Shown one piece after another: positions 26,533 to 35,163 of a stretch of 64,000 bases of DNA. The notes beneath the pieces are model-generated. The model saw only the letters and a list, made by a program, of their open reading frames with translations, did not search any database and was not told where the DNA came from. Numbering within the stretch: position 1 is the first letter of the stretch; every line of letters begins with the position of its first letter. A program made the translations under genes and the position numbers. Location: positions 912,438 to 976,437 of the forward strand of contig OX638341.1 in the NCBI GenBank assembly GCA_951812965.1, read 5' to 3'. The stretch is from an uncultured Pseudohongiella sp. GTDB taxonomy: Bacteria; Pseudomonadota; Gammaproteobacteria; Pseudomonadales; Pseudohongiellaceae.

Positions 26533-27513
26533 ATGGTAGCAACGATCACACTGGCGGACGGCGCCCTCATGCCCGCGGTCGGGCTGGGCTTGTGGAAGAT
26601 CGCCGGGGACAAGACCGCCGGGCTCGTACTCGATGCGATAGAGGCCGGCTACCGGCATCTCGACAGCGCCGCCGACTACGGCAATGAAGCTGAGGCCGGC
26701 GACGGCGTTCGCCGGGCGTTCGCGGCGGGTCTTTGCCGGCGCGAAGACTTGTGGGTCACTTCCAAGCTCTGGAATACTTACCATCACCCCGATCATGTGC
26801 GCCCTGCCTGCGAAAGAACCCTCAAGGATCTGGGCCTGGACTATCTCGACCTGTACCTGGTGCATTTTCCGATTTCGCTGCGCTATGTGGATTTTGCCGA
26901 ACGTTACCCGCCGGAATGGTTTTTTGACCCCTCCGCAGAGCGCCCGGTAATGGAAATCGCACCCGTGTCCCTCTCGGATACATGGGCCGCGATGGAAGAA
27001 TTGGTCGAGCAAGGTCTGGTCAAGCGGATCGGCATTTGCAATTACACCAGCGGCCTGTTGCACGATCTGTTTGCCTATGCGCGCATCAGGCCCGCGGTCC
27101 TGCAGGTCGAATCCCATCCGTACCTGACACAGGAAGCATTACTGCGGCTGGCGCGGCAATACGGGCTGGCGGTGACGGCGTTTTCTCCGCTCGGCGCAGC
27201 GTCCTACGTCGAACTCGATATGGCCGCCGATGCCGATTCGGTTTTGACCGCGCCGGTCGTGACCGGGGCGGCCGCCAGACTGCGTCGCAGCCCGGCCCAG
27301 ATCGTATTGCGCTGGGCCTTGCAGCGGGGAACGGCCGTCATTCCCAAGACGTCGCGCAAGGAACGGCTGCAGGAAAACCTGGCGCTGTTCGATTTCATTC
27401 TGAATGAGGAGGAAATGGCCGGAATAAGCGCCCTGAACCGCAATCGCCGCTTCAACGATCCGGGAGTTTTCTGCGAAGCCGCTTTCAACACCTTTTATCC
27501 GATTTATGATTGA
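26533..27513 (+). CDS. Aldo/keto reductase, xylose reductase-like
   Basis: 326 residues from the ATG at 26533 (GAGGAAAC upstream). The catalytic tetrad is visible: Asp and Tyr in HLDSAADYGNE, Lys in VTSKLWN and His in YLVHFPISLRYV. The stretch HFPISLRYVDFAERYPPEWF closely resembles yeast-type xylose reductases. The NADP-binding IPKTSRKERLQENL follows. It would reduce an aldose or aldehyde to the alcohol. Its stop is 5 bases before the dioxygenase start, placing it in the same transcription unit. Confidence 0.87.
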   Translation: MVATITLADGALMPAVGLGLWKIAGDKTAGLVLDAIEAGYRHLDSAADYGNEAEAGDGVRRAFAAGLCRREDLWVTSKLWNTYHHPDHVRPACERTLKDLGLDYLDLYLVHFPISLRYVDFAERYPPEWFFDPSAERPVMEIAPVSLSDTWAAMEELVEQGLVKRIGICNYTSGLLHDLFAYARIRPAVLQVESHPYLTQEALLRLARQYGLAVTAFSPLGAASYVELDMAADADSVLTAPVVTGAAARLRRSPAQIVLRWALQRGTAVIPKTSRKERLQENLALFDFILNEEEMAGISALNRNRRFNDPGVFCEAAFNTFYPIYD

Positions 27514-27518
27514 GAGCC

Positions 27519-28493
27519 ATGGATTTTTCGTTTGCCGAAATCACGGAGCCTGACGGACCGGCCGGGGAAACCCGGTTCCCCTTGATCTATGCGCCGCGCG
27601 TCACCGTCCCACGGTTGTATGCCGCGGTCGATTGGCTGAAGGCGAGCCGGCAGCTCCTGCTCGATCGACTGGAGCGGCATGGGGTGATAGTTTTCCGCGG
27701 ATTCCCCATCGCGGGCGATGAAGATTTCGACGCCGCCCTGGGCGTGTTCAAACTGGAGAACTTCCCCTACGAGGGTTCCTTGTCGAACGCGGTTCGCCGG
27801 CATCGCACGAAGCGCGTGTTCACCGCCAATGAAGCGCCGCCGGATGTAGAAATCTACCTGCACCACGAACTGGCCCAGACGCCCGTCTATCCGACGCGGC
27901 TGTTCTTCTATTGCGAAGCGGCGCCCGAGGCAGGCGGCGCCACTCCGATTTGCCGTTCGGACTGGCTGCTTGCGTGCCTGCGGGATCGTTTGCCCGAGTT
28001 CGTGGCGCGCTGCGAGCGGCTTGGCGTGCGCTATATCAACTTCATGCCCGCGGACGAAGACATGGAATCGGGTCAGGGCCGCGGCTGGCGCGCGTTGCTT
28101 GGCGCGGGAAACAGGGTCGAGGCCGAAGCGCGCCTAAAATCCCTGGGTTACGGCTGGTCCTGGTTCGACGGCGGTGTGTTGCGGGCCTGCAGCCCGGCTC
28201 TGCCGGCGGTGCGAACCTTGCCCGGCGGCAAGAGCGTATTCTTCAATCAGCTCATCGCTGCCTGGCGCGGCTGGAGCGACAGCCGCAACGAGGCCAAACG
28301 TTCAATCAGTTTCGGCGATCATTCGGAGATTCCCGATGAAGACATGCGGATCGTGGCCGAAACTGCCGAGGAGATCACCGTCGACCTGTGCTGGCAGTCC
28401 GGCGATATGGCCCTGGTTGACAATATGCAGGTAATGCATGGCCGGCGGCCCTATTCCGGCCGCCGGCTGGTGCTGGCTTCGCTGGCGGCCTGA
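27519..28493 (+). CDS. TauD/TfdA-like Fe(II)/2-oxoglutarate dioxygenase
   Basis: 324 residues. Iron-binding residues are seen as HHELAQTP (H-x-E/D motif) and the distal His in MQVMHGRRPYSGRR, with the two Arg that bind 2-oxoglutarate nearby. GVIVFRGFPI and RLFFYCEAAPEAGGATPI are typical of the family. It is a hydroxylase or N/C-cleaving oxygenase of unknown substrate. Next to a PLP ammonia-lyase and an M20 amidohydrolase, an amino-acid derivative is a plausible substrate. Confidence 0.82.
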   Translation: MDFSFAEITEPDGPAGETRFPLIYAPRVTVPRLYAAVDWLKASRQLLLDRLERHGVIVFRGFPIAGDEDFDAALGVFKLENFPYEGSLSNAVRRHRTKRVFTANEAPPDVEIYLHHELAQTPVYPTRLFFYCEAAPEAGGATPICRSDWLLACLRDRLPEFVARCERLGVRYINFMPADEDMESGQGRGWRALLGAGNRVEAEARLKSLGYGWSWFDGGVLRACSPALPAVRTLPGGKSVFFNQLIAAWRGWSDSRNEAKRSISFGDHSEIPDEDMRIVAETAEEITVDLCWQSGDMALVDNMQVMHGRRPYSGRRLVLASLAA

Positions 28494-28508
28494 TCGTCCG
28501 GATCGGCG

Positions 28509-29531
28509 GTGGAAATTTCACACAAAATCTTTGATACCGCCGGCGCCCGCGAGTGGATCTCGGCCTGCCCGGCGTACGAGGTGACTCCACTTTCGCTTGC
28601 GGAGTTCGACGGCCGCCGGATCCTATTGAAAGACGAATCCCGCCGCATGGGCCTCGGATCGTTCAAGGCGCTCGGCGGTGTATACGCCATCGCCAGGATC
28701 ATCGCGCGTGAAGCAGGCGGCGATATTAGGCCGGCGGCACTGGCGTCGGACGATGTGCGCCGCATCGCGTCCCGGCTTTGCTTCGTAACCGCCAGCGCCG
28801 GCAATCACGGGCTCGCCGTGGCCGCGGGCGCCCGACTGTTCGGAGCGTCGGCCCGCATACACATCGCCGAAACCGTCCCTGAAGCATTCGCCCTGCGCCT
28901 GCGCGCCAGGGGCGCTGAAGTCCTGCGTTCAGGTGAAACCTACGAAGAAAGTATTGCCGCGGCGGCCGACGATGCGGAGCGCAGGGGCGCCATCCATCTG
29001 ACCGACACCTCCTGGCCTGGAAGCTTTGAGTCGGCGCGCCTGGTCATGGAGGGTTACACGATACTCGCCGGAGAGTTGCGGGAGGCCTTCGCGGCCTCGG
29101 GCGATTGGCCGGCGCGGGTGTACTTGCAGGCGGGCGTGGGCGGCCTTGCCGCGGCGCTCGCCTGGTCGATCAGGCAAAGCTGGGAAGTGCAGCCCGAGAT
29201 CACGGTGGTCGAGCCCGACCGCGCTGCTTGTCTGCAGGCAAGCGTGGCCGCGGGGAGGCTTGTAACCGTCAGCGGCCCGGTCTCCAATATGGGCCGGCTC
29301 GATTGCAAGACCCCTTCATTGCTGGCCTTCGATATACTCAAGCTGGCCGCAGACCGTTTCGTAAGCGTTTCCGACGGGGAAGCCGAGCAGGCGGCAACGC
29401 GGCTCGCCGCTCGTGGTCTTGCGAGCACGCCCTCGGGAGCGGCGGGGTTTGCGGCCTGCCTGCGGGAAGACGAATCCGGAAATCCGCTTGTAATAAATAC
29501 CGAAGGTGATCCCGGCAATGACGAATCTTGA
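28509..29531 (+). CDS. PLP-dependent ammonia-lyase, diaminopropionate ammonia-lyase-like
   Basis: 340 residues from GTG 28509. The PLP lysine is Lys53 in KDESRRMGLGSFKALGG, the pattern of 2,3-diaminopropionate ammonia-lyases. TASAGNHGLAVAAGARLFGA and the PLP-phosphate loop AGVGGLAAALAW are also present. Alpha,beta-elimination of diaminopropionate gives pyruvate and ammonia; other threonine-dehydratase-fold substrates remain possible. It overlaps the M20 gene by 14 bases, so they are co-translated. Confidence 0.83.
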   Translation: MEISHKIFDTAGAREWISACPAYEVTPLSLAEFDGRRILLKDESRRMGLGSFKALGGVYAIARIIAREAGGDIRPAALASDDVRRIASRLCFVTASAGNHGLAVAAGARLFGASARIHIAETVPEAFALRLRARGAEVLRSGETYEESIAAAADDAERRGAIHLTDTSWPGSFESARLVMEGYTILAGELREAFAASGDWPARVYLQAGVGGLAAALAWSIRQSWEVQPEITVVEPDRAACLQASVAAGRLVTVSGPVSNMGRLDCKTPSLLAFDILKLAADRFVSVSDGEAEQAATRLAARGLASTPSGAAGFAACLREDESGNPLVINTEGDPGNDES

Positions 29532-30660
29532 TCTGAAGGCTTTTCGCCGGGATTTGCACAAGCACCCGGAAACGGGATTCGAGCTTGCGCGCACCGCGGG
29601 CGTTATCGCCGACACGCTGAAGCAGTCCGGTCTTGAAGTACAGGAGGGAATCGGCGGCGGACTGGTGGCGAGTTTGCGCCGCGGGCCCGAAGATTCCGCC
29701 ATTGGCCTGCGGGCGGACATGGACGCGCTGCCGGTTACCGAAAAAAACGGATTCGCGCATTGTTCGATTCACGACGGCAAGTTCCACGGCTGCGGCCACG
29801 ACGGCCACAGCACGATGCTGGTCGGCGCCGCGCTGGAACTGGCGCGGGACGACAGCCTTGCGCGAACGGTTCATTTCATATTCCAGCCCGATGAGGAAAA
29901 CGGCAGGGGCGCCGCCGCCATGATCGCCGACGGGTTGTTCGAGCGATTCCCGATGCGCGAAATTTACGGATTGCACAACCTGCCCGGCATGGCCGCCGGC
30001 AAGTTCGCGATCAAGGCCGGCCCGTTCTGCGCCTTTGAGGACAATTTCGAGATTACCGTCACCGGCCGCGGTGGCCACTCTTCAATGCCCGAAACCGGCA
30101 TCGATCCGATCGTCGTCGCCGGTTCGATCATCCTGCAATTGCAGTCCATCGTCTCCCGGAGCGTTTCCGCCGCCGACCGCGCGGTGGTTTCCATTACCGG
30201 AATCCGCACGGACGGCGCGCGCAACATCATTCCCGACACTGTCGTGATCACCGGCGATTGCCGCGGATTCGAACAACCGGTGTCCGGCATGATCGAAAGG
30301 CGCATGAACGAGATCGTTCAGGGCGCCTGCGCGGCCCATGGCGCGCAAGGGGAAGTGAGCTACAGCACGTCTTTCCGGCCATTGGTGAACGATGCGGATT
30401 GCGCCGAAATCATGGCGGACGCCGCCGCCCGCGTCAGCGAAGTTGACAGGGACTACGGGCCGGTCACGTTTTCCGAGGATTTCGCGGAGTTTCTGCAACA
30501 TTGCCCCGGCGCTTTCATATTGCTCGGTAACGGCACGGAAGGAGCGCAATCCATGGCCTTGCACAATCCCGCTTACGACTTCAACGACGAGATTATCCGC
30601 ACCGGCGTCGATTTCTGGAAAGCGCTCTCTCGGCGGCCTTATCAAGGCGCGCGAACATAA
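29518..30660 (+). CDS. M20-family amidohydrolase (hippurate/N-acyl amino acid hydrolase type)
   Basis: 380 residues from the ATG at 29518. Metal-binding and catalytic motifs are clear: GLRADMDALPV, HGCGHDGHSTMLVGAA, FIFQPDEENGRGAAAMI and the dimerisation domain GRGGHSSMPETGIDP. It hydrolyses N-acyl or N-carbamoyl amino acids in the cytoplasm. It is the last gene of the plus-strand run and its 3' end overlaps the convergent permease gene by 68 bases. Confidence 0.9.
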   Translation: MTNLDLKAFRRDLHKHPETGFELARTAGVIADTLKQSGLEVQEGIGGGLVASLRRGPEDSAIGLRADMDALPVTEKNGFAHCSIHDGKFHGCGHDGHSTMLVGAALELARDDSLARTVHFIFQPDEENGRGAAAMIADGLFERFPMREIYGLHNLPGMAAGKFAIKAGPFCAFEDNFEITVTGRGGHSSMPETGIDPIVVAGSIILQLQSIVSRSVSAADRAVVSITGIRTDGARNIIPDTVVITGDCRGFEQPVSGMIERRMNEIVQGACAAHGAQGEVSYSTSFRPLVNDADCAEIMADAAARVSEVDRDYGPVTFSEDFAEFLQHCPGAFILLGNGTEGAQSMALHNPAYDFNDEIIRTGVDFWKALSRRPYQGART

Positions 30661-31996
30661 AGAGCACAAACCCGCCGGCCATCCATGCCGCGAACAGCAG
30701 CCATTCCTGCGGCCACAGCAGCGCGGCTGGGCTTCCCGGGAAATACAGCACCATGATGCCCAGCGAAAGAATCAAGGTCGCGCCGCCGAAAAATTCCCCC
30801 ATCGGCAGCTTCCAGGGCCGTTCCATTTCCGGAAACTTCCTGCGCAACACCAGAAACGATACAGCCACCAGTGAATAGGCGATGACAATGCCCAGGCCAC
30901 CGGCATCGACGAACCACACCAGACTTTCTCTCCCGAGCAGCGGCGCCAGCATTGAGGCGCCTCCGATCAGCAGAATTGCGTTGACTGGCGTGTTGTATCG
31001 GGGATGCAGCTTGCCGAGAAATGCCGGTAGCATTTTCGATCGGGCCAGGGCGTACACGGCCCTGCTGCCACCCACCAGAAAGGCGTTCCAGCTCGTCAGG
31101 ATGCCAGCCACGCCGGCCAGGATCATCAGGTTTCCTGCCCAGGCCCCGCCGAAAACCGCATTCATGGCTTCGGGGACGCCCAACTCAGTGCTTGCGATCT
31201 CCTCGGAGCCAAGCACTCCCGACAGACCGAGAACGATCAGCATGTACCAGAGCACGGCCATGGATACCGAGACGACGATCAGCATGCCGATTTTCCGGAA
31301 CGGAAGATTGATCTCTTCCGCGGCCTGGGGAATGACGTCGAAGCCCACGAACATGAACGGGACCATGACCAGCACAAGCAACACACCGTTAAATCCATCC
31401 CGAAACAGGGGCTCCATCGTCGCTCCCGAACCGCTGAACAGCGCGCCGGAGAAGAACAGTAAGCCGACCGCAAAAATCAGCAGGATGACCAGCTTCTGCA
31501 GGAAGGCGGCGGTGCGCACGCCGATACAATTCACCAGCGTCATCAACAACGCGCCGGCAACGCCGACCGCGACCCAACTCGCATAGACCTCGCCGCCGGC
31601 GATCGTCCACAGGAGTCCGACCTTGTAGTTCGGCGCCAGATATTCGATCACTGTAGGCAAGGCCACAGCCTCGAACGCCACTACCGATGCATAGCCGAAG
31701 ACGATGGCCCAGGTGCAGACGAACGAGCCGACATCCCCGAGCGCCTTGTGACTATAAACATGCTCTCCTCCCACCTGGGGCATGGCGGAGGCCAGTTCGG
31801 CATAGATGAGCCCGATCAGCAACATGGCGATGCCGCCGAAAAAGAATGCCGCCACGGCGCCCAGCGAGCCGGCGTCCAGCACCCAGCCGCCGGCCAGGAC
31901 GATCCAGCCCCAGCCGATCATTGCGCCGAAGCCCAGCGCCAGCACGTCGAATCCTTTCAGCACACGCCGCAACTGGCCGTTATTGTGCTCGTTCAT
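30593..31996 (-). CDS. APC-superfamily amino acid permease
   Basis: 467 residues from the ATG at 31996 (GGGGACA upstream); a longer frame back to 32074 runs into a repeat and is not used. About 12 transmembrane helices with the APC features LALGFGAMIGWGWIVLAGGW, AELASAMPQVGGEHVYSHKA and GFDVIPQAAEEINLP. Imports or exchanges amino acids or amines. Convergent with the dioxygenase/ammonia-lyase/amidohydrolase run, whose substrate it might carry. Confidence 0.88.
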   Translation of the reverse strand: MNEHNNGQLRRVLKGFDVLALGFGAMIGWGWIVLAGGWVLDAGSLGAVAAFFFGGIAMLLIGLIYAELASAMPQVGGEHVYSHKALGDVGSFVCTWAIVFGYASVVAFEAVALPTVIEYLAPNYKVGLLWTIAGGEVYASWVAVGVAGALLMTLVNCIGVRTAAFLQKLVILLIFAVGLLFFSGALFSGSGATMEPLFRDGFNGVLLVLVMVPFMFVGFDVIPQAAEEINLPFRKIGMLIVVSVSMAVLWYMLIVLGLSGVLGSEEIASTELGVPEAMNAVFGGAWAGNLMILAGVAGILTSWNAFLVGGSRAVYALARSKMLPAFLGKLHPRYNTPVNAILLIGGASMLAPLLGRESLVWFVDAGGLGIVIAYSLVAVSFLVLRRKFPEMERPWKLPMGEFFGGATLILSLGIMVLYFPGSPAALLWPQEWLLFAAWMAGGFVLFMFARLDKAAERALSRNRRRCG

Positions 31997-32028
31997 GGGT
32001 GTCCCCTTTGACTGATACATGTGAGACG

Positions 32029-32052
32029 GTAGGGGCGAGGCATGCCTCGCCC
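32029..32052. repeat. Interspersed palindrome, copy 4
   Basis: GTAGGGGCGAGGCATGCC then TCGCCC, lying 33 bases upstream of the APC permease start, between two divergently oriented genes. So copies are not restricted to gene ends. Confidence 0.85.
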
Positions 32053-32165
32053 GCGATTGGCCCCAATATCGCACAACCGGTGTAAGCGAGCCTGTTTTAC
32101 TTGCATAATTCTGCCGATGGCGTAATTTCGGCCATTACTATGCAAAGTAATGGGAGGAGGGGATC

Positions 32166-33176
32166 GTGACCACTCGAACTTCGGCATTCATGCTCGCCGG
32201 CCTGGTGTTTGGGCCAGTTGCCTTGCTGCTTGGCCAGACAGGATTTTCTCAATCCGGTGATATTCCCCGCACCGAGCATGGGCATCCCAATTTACAGGGC
32301 ATCTATACCTATCGAACGCTGACCCCGCTCAATCGTCCGGCGGAACTGGCGGACCGGGAAGTGTTGAGCGAGGAAGAGGCGGCAGAATGGGAGGCGTTCG
32401 AGAATCGGCGCCAGAATCGAGACCTCATCATCGACTCGGTCGGCGGGGCGGGCTATCCGCCCGGCGTGATTTCCTATAACGAGTTCTGGTACGAACGCGG
32501 CGTCGAAACTATACGCGACCGACGCACGTCGCTGATCTACGATCCGCCCGACGGACGCATGCCGGCCTTGAACGATTCCGGCCAGGAACGAGCCCGCATC
32601 CGCGCCGATGTGCGCACCAACAGCATCGGGCCGGAAGCGCGCACTCTGGCAGACCGCTGCCTGATGAGCGGCGGCGCGGGTCCTCCCCTGATCCCCGGCG
32701 CCTATAACAACAACATCCAGATCGTGCAGACTGCAGACCATGTGATGATTCTCAGCGAAATGATCCATCGCGCCAGGGTCATACGCTTCGACGACGAGCA
32801 TCAGACCCGTCAACTCAAATGGGACGGCGATTCCATCGCCCGCTGGGAAGGCGACACCCTGGTAATCAACACGCGCCATTTCTACTTCGACCAGAACAGC
32901 CGCTCCGGCGCATCAAGGGAAACGATGATCGAAGAACGCATCCGCCGAATCGACGCCAACACGCTGGACTACGATTTCACCATCGAAGACCCGCTGACCT
33001 GGGACGTGCCCTGGTCGGCGAAATTCCCGCTGCGGCGCATCGAAGATCCGATCTACGAGTACGCCTGCCATGAAGGCAACCACGGCATGCGCGGCATCCT
33101 CGCCGGCTGGCGCCGGCTCGAGTCCATGGGCCTCCCCGGCGACGGCAGCCAACCCCAGGTGGCGGATACGGAGTAG
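32166..33176 (+). CDS. Conserved exported protein, function unknown
   Basis: 336 residues from GTG 32166, with a strong GGGAGGAGGG just upstream. An N-terminal signal/anchor (residues 7-28) precedes the mature start PRTEHGHPNLQGIYTYRTLT. This and the YEYACHEGNHGMRGILAGWR tail are typical of a large family of uncharacterised secreted proteins in soil and marine bacteria, which I know only as hypothetical. Two cysteines (RCLMSGG, YACHEGN) are spaced far apart. No enzyme motif recognised. Confidence 0.75.
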   Translation: MTTRTSAFMLAGLVFGPVALLLGQTGFSQSGDIPRTEHGHPNLQGIYTYRTLTPLNRPAELADREVLSEEEAAEWEAFENRRQNRDLIIDSVGGAGYPPGVISYNEFWYERGVETIRDRRTSLIYDPPDGRMPALNDSGQERARIRADVRTNSIGPEARTLADRCLMSGGAGPPLIPGAYNNNIQIVQTADHVMILSEMIHRARVIRFDDEHQTRQLKWDGDSIARWEGDTLVINTRHFYFDQNSRSGASRETMIEERIRRIDANTLDYDFTIEDPLTWDVPWSAKFPLRRIEDPIYEYACHEGNHGMRGILAGWRRLESMGLPGDGSQPQVADTE

Positions 33177-33213
33177 TCCCGGAGCGAAGCTGCTATAGCT
33201 GTCACGGTATATC

Positions 33214-33240
33214 GTAAGGGCGACGCATGTGTCGCCCTTC
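33214..33240. repeat. Interspersed palindrome, copy 5 (diverged)
   Basis: GTAAGGGCGACGCATGTGTC then GCCCTTC; a diverged copy with one G-T type mismatch in the inner stem and a shorter outer arm. It follows the stop of the exported protein gene. Confidence 0.7.
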
Positions 33241-33292
33241 TCCGTTCCAAGGTCGGAGAAAGTAGCAATTTCGGGGGTAAATTCTCAAAATA

Positions 33293-33331
33293 TTCCTACT
33301 TTCTCGTGCTTTAGGTGCACGAAAGTAGGAA
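33293..33331. promoter_or_regulatory. Hairpin upstream of the predicted selenoprotein gene
   Basis: TTCCTACTTTC, one extra T, CGTGC, then a short loop, then GCACGAAAGTAGGAA. This near-perfect inverted repeat lies about 70 bases before the ATG at 33402. A related copy of the right arm (GAAAGTAGCAATTT) occurs 60 bases earlier, at 33258. Could be an operator or a terminator of the preceding gene; no T-run follows, so a regulator-binding site is somewhat more likely. Confidence 0.45.
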
Positions 33332-33401
33332 TTTGCAGGATATTTCTATAATTGCCAATTCCGTTGCTAGAATGGGCGGCAATCACGCACAGGCGAGAAT
33401 C

Positions 33402-34562
33402 ATGCTGATGAAACGACACGCATTTCCGGTAACGGTGACTTTTACGGCCCTGCTGGCGTTCGCCGGCGGCGCCGTTGGCCAGGACGCGGCCGAGACCGCG
33501 GAAAGACAGCCGATCGTAGTGGCCGATCTCGGACCCCAGGTCGGAGAGCAGGTTCCGAACTTTACACTCACGGATCAGTTCGGCGACACCCACGATCTCG
33601 AATCGGTCATGGGGCCGAACGGCGCGATGTTGCTGTTCCACCGCTCCGCGGACTGGTGACCCTACTGCAAAGCGCAACTCGTGGAGTTGCAAGGACGTTT
33701 GGATGAGCTGGAAAACGCCGGTATCGGCGTAGCGGCCATCAGCTACGATTCTCCCGCGGTATTGCAGGATTTCGCCCAGCGCCGCGGCATCGATTTTCCC
33801 CTGCTGGCGGATGAAGGCTCCGAAGTCATATCCCGCTACGGCATCCTCAATACGGTTGCCGCTGAAGGGCTAGGCCCCAACGCTGAAAATCCAGACGTAA
33901 TGGCGGAGGTGGCCCGATACGTTTCGGTGTTCGGTGCGAGCCAGGCCATCGTCGGCACTCCGTATCCCGGCACATTCATGGTCGACGCGGACGGACGCGT
34001 CACCTCGCGCTACTTCGAGGAGTTTTATCGCGAGCGCAACACGACCTCGAACGTGCTGCTCAAGGAAGGCATCGGCGTTTCGCCCATCGAAGCGATCGAA
34101 GGCTCCTCGCCGCAACTCGACTTCACCGCCTGGCCGAGCAATACCAGCGTGAGCGTGGGCACGAGGTTCTCCATCGCCGTCGAAGTGCGGCCGAACGAAA
34201 ACATGCACGTTTACGCGCCGGGCGCCGAGACCAGCGGCTACCGCGTGATCGGCCTGGAACTGGCGCCTTCCGACATGTACCGGATGGAGCCGGTGGAATA
34301 CCCGGATTCGGAAATCTACTATTTCGCGCCGCTGGACGAATACGTGCCCGTATTCCAGGAACCGTTCACGCTGTTGCAGGAAATCGTGATGGCGGGCTCC
34401 GCGGAAACCGAAGCGGCGCTCGCGGAAATGGACACGATCACGATTTCCGGCTTCCTGAACTACCAGGCCTGCGACGACGCGATCTGCTATCTGCCCCAGT
34501 CCGTGCCGGTCTCATTCGTACTGGACGCCGAAAGCCCCGACCGCCAGCGCGCATTGAGGTAG
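33402..34562 (+). CDS. Peroxiredoxin/redoxin-DsbD_N fusion with in-frame TGA (predicted selenocysteine, U-x-x-C)
   Basis: Read through TGA 33657-33659, the frame gives 386 residues. Sec signal (MKRHAFPVTVTFTALLAFAG) ends near residue 26, then an AhpC/TSA-type redoxin domain and, from about residue 230, a DsbD N-terminal-like domain (LNYQACDDAICYLP). The TGA falls exactly on the first Cys of the redox motif: LLFHRSADW-U86-P-Y-C89-KAQLVELQ. Both sides are in the same frame with no other damage over about 300 downstream codons, and homologous redoxins have Cys here. A perfect GCAACTC-GTG-GAGTTGC hairpin follows 14 bases later. ATG 33402 is preceded by AGGCGAG. Sec machinery genes are not in the window. 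Confidence 0.75.
33657..33690 (+). promoter_or_regulatory. Candidate bacterial SECIS element after UGA
   Basis: UGA 33657-33659 is followed by the stem GCAACTC (33674-33680) / GAGTTGC (33684-33690) closing a GUG loop. The loop G is 22 bases from the end of UGA, inside the range accepted for bacterial SECIS hairpins, which carry G/GU at the loop top. Unlike E. coli fdhF, no bulged U is obvious. Confidence 0.6.
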
Positions 34563-34573
34563 AGTCGGACGGG

Positions 34574-34954
34574 TTAGCAACCGCAAACTACCGGTTTACC
34601 AGCTCGGCCCTTTTCGCCGTCGGTGGCGTAGCCGTCGCGTTTCCACCAGTCCAGGCCGCCGATCAATTCACGCACCTCGAAACCGAGGGTCAGCAGTTTA
34701 AGCGCTGTCTTGGTGGAAGCGTTGCAGCCGATGCCGTCGCAATAGCAGACATAGGTTATTGATTTGTCGAGCGACGCCGTGGTGGCGGTCGACAGTTCCC
34801 GGTGGGGCAGGTTAATCGATCCCGGAATGTGTTCGTTCGCGTAGGCTTCGGCTGAACGGCCGTCAATCACAACAATGGACTCACCCTTGCCCAGAGCCTC
34901 GAACAGGTCCCACGAGTCCATTTCGTGAGCGAGCTTGCTCTTGTAAAAATTCAT
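34574..34954 (-). CDS. Rhodanese-like sulfurtransferase domain protein
   Basis: 126 residues from the ATG at 34954; the longer frame to 35098 enters an inverted-repeat element and is rejected. Single rhodanese domain: VVIDGRSAEAYANEHIPGSI, then the active-site region YVCYCDGIGCNASTKTALKL (Cys at the CNASTK loop) and VRELIGGLDWWKRDGY. It ends in a Cys-rich tail (PVVCGC) that could be an extra redox pair. It converges on the predicted selenoprotein gene 11 bases away; a functional link to sulfur or selenium handling is only a suggestion. Confidence 0.85.
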   Translation of the reverse strand: MNFYKSKLAHEMDSWDLFEALGKGESIVVIDGRSAEAYANEHIPGSINLPHRELSTATTASLDKSITYVCYCDGIGCNASTKTALKLLTLGFEVRELIGGLDWWKRDGYATDGEKGRAGKPVVCGC

Positions 34955-35003
34955 TTGTTCCCTGTTCACGATGAGTGTCCCCAGTCTGTCTACCACAATG
35001 TAA

Positions 35004-35147
35004 GGGGCCGCGAGGGGAGAGCGCCTTTTCGCGTCGTGGGAGTCGTTGCGTGCCATGGATGGCCTAAAGCGACGACGACCCGATTCGAGTCTCGACATGG
35101 ATGTCGAGGCGAGATTAAGCGAAAAGGCGCTCTCCCCTCGCGGCCCC
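35004..35147. repeat. 144-bp element bounded by perfect 29-bp inverted repeats
   Basis: Bases 35004-35032 are the exact reverse complement of 35119-35147 (core GAGGGGAGAGCGCCTTTTCG). The 86-bp interior contains another palindrome, CTCGACAT-GG-ATGTCGAG (35090-35107). No open frame of note. It lies between the starts and ends of two minus-strand genes. Looks like a MITE-like or structured-RNA element. Confidence 0.7.
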
Positions 35148-35163
35148 GTTCGAAGTCACAAAA

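Noticed and set aside
33657..33659. TGA as an ordinary nonsense mutation
   Set aside because: It falls exactly on the redox Cys, frame is intact on both sides, and a SECIS-like hairpin follows; kept as a lower-probability alternative.
35028..35098. Longer N-terminus for the rhodanese protein
   Set aside because: It would translate the inverted-repeat element; ATG 34954 gives a standard single rhodanese domain.
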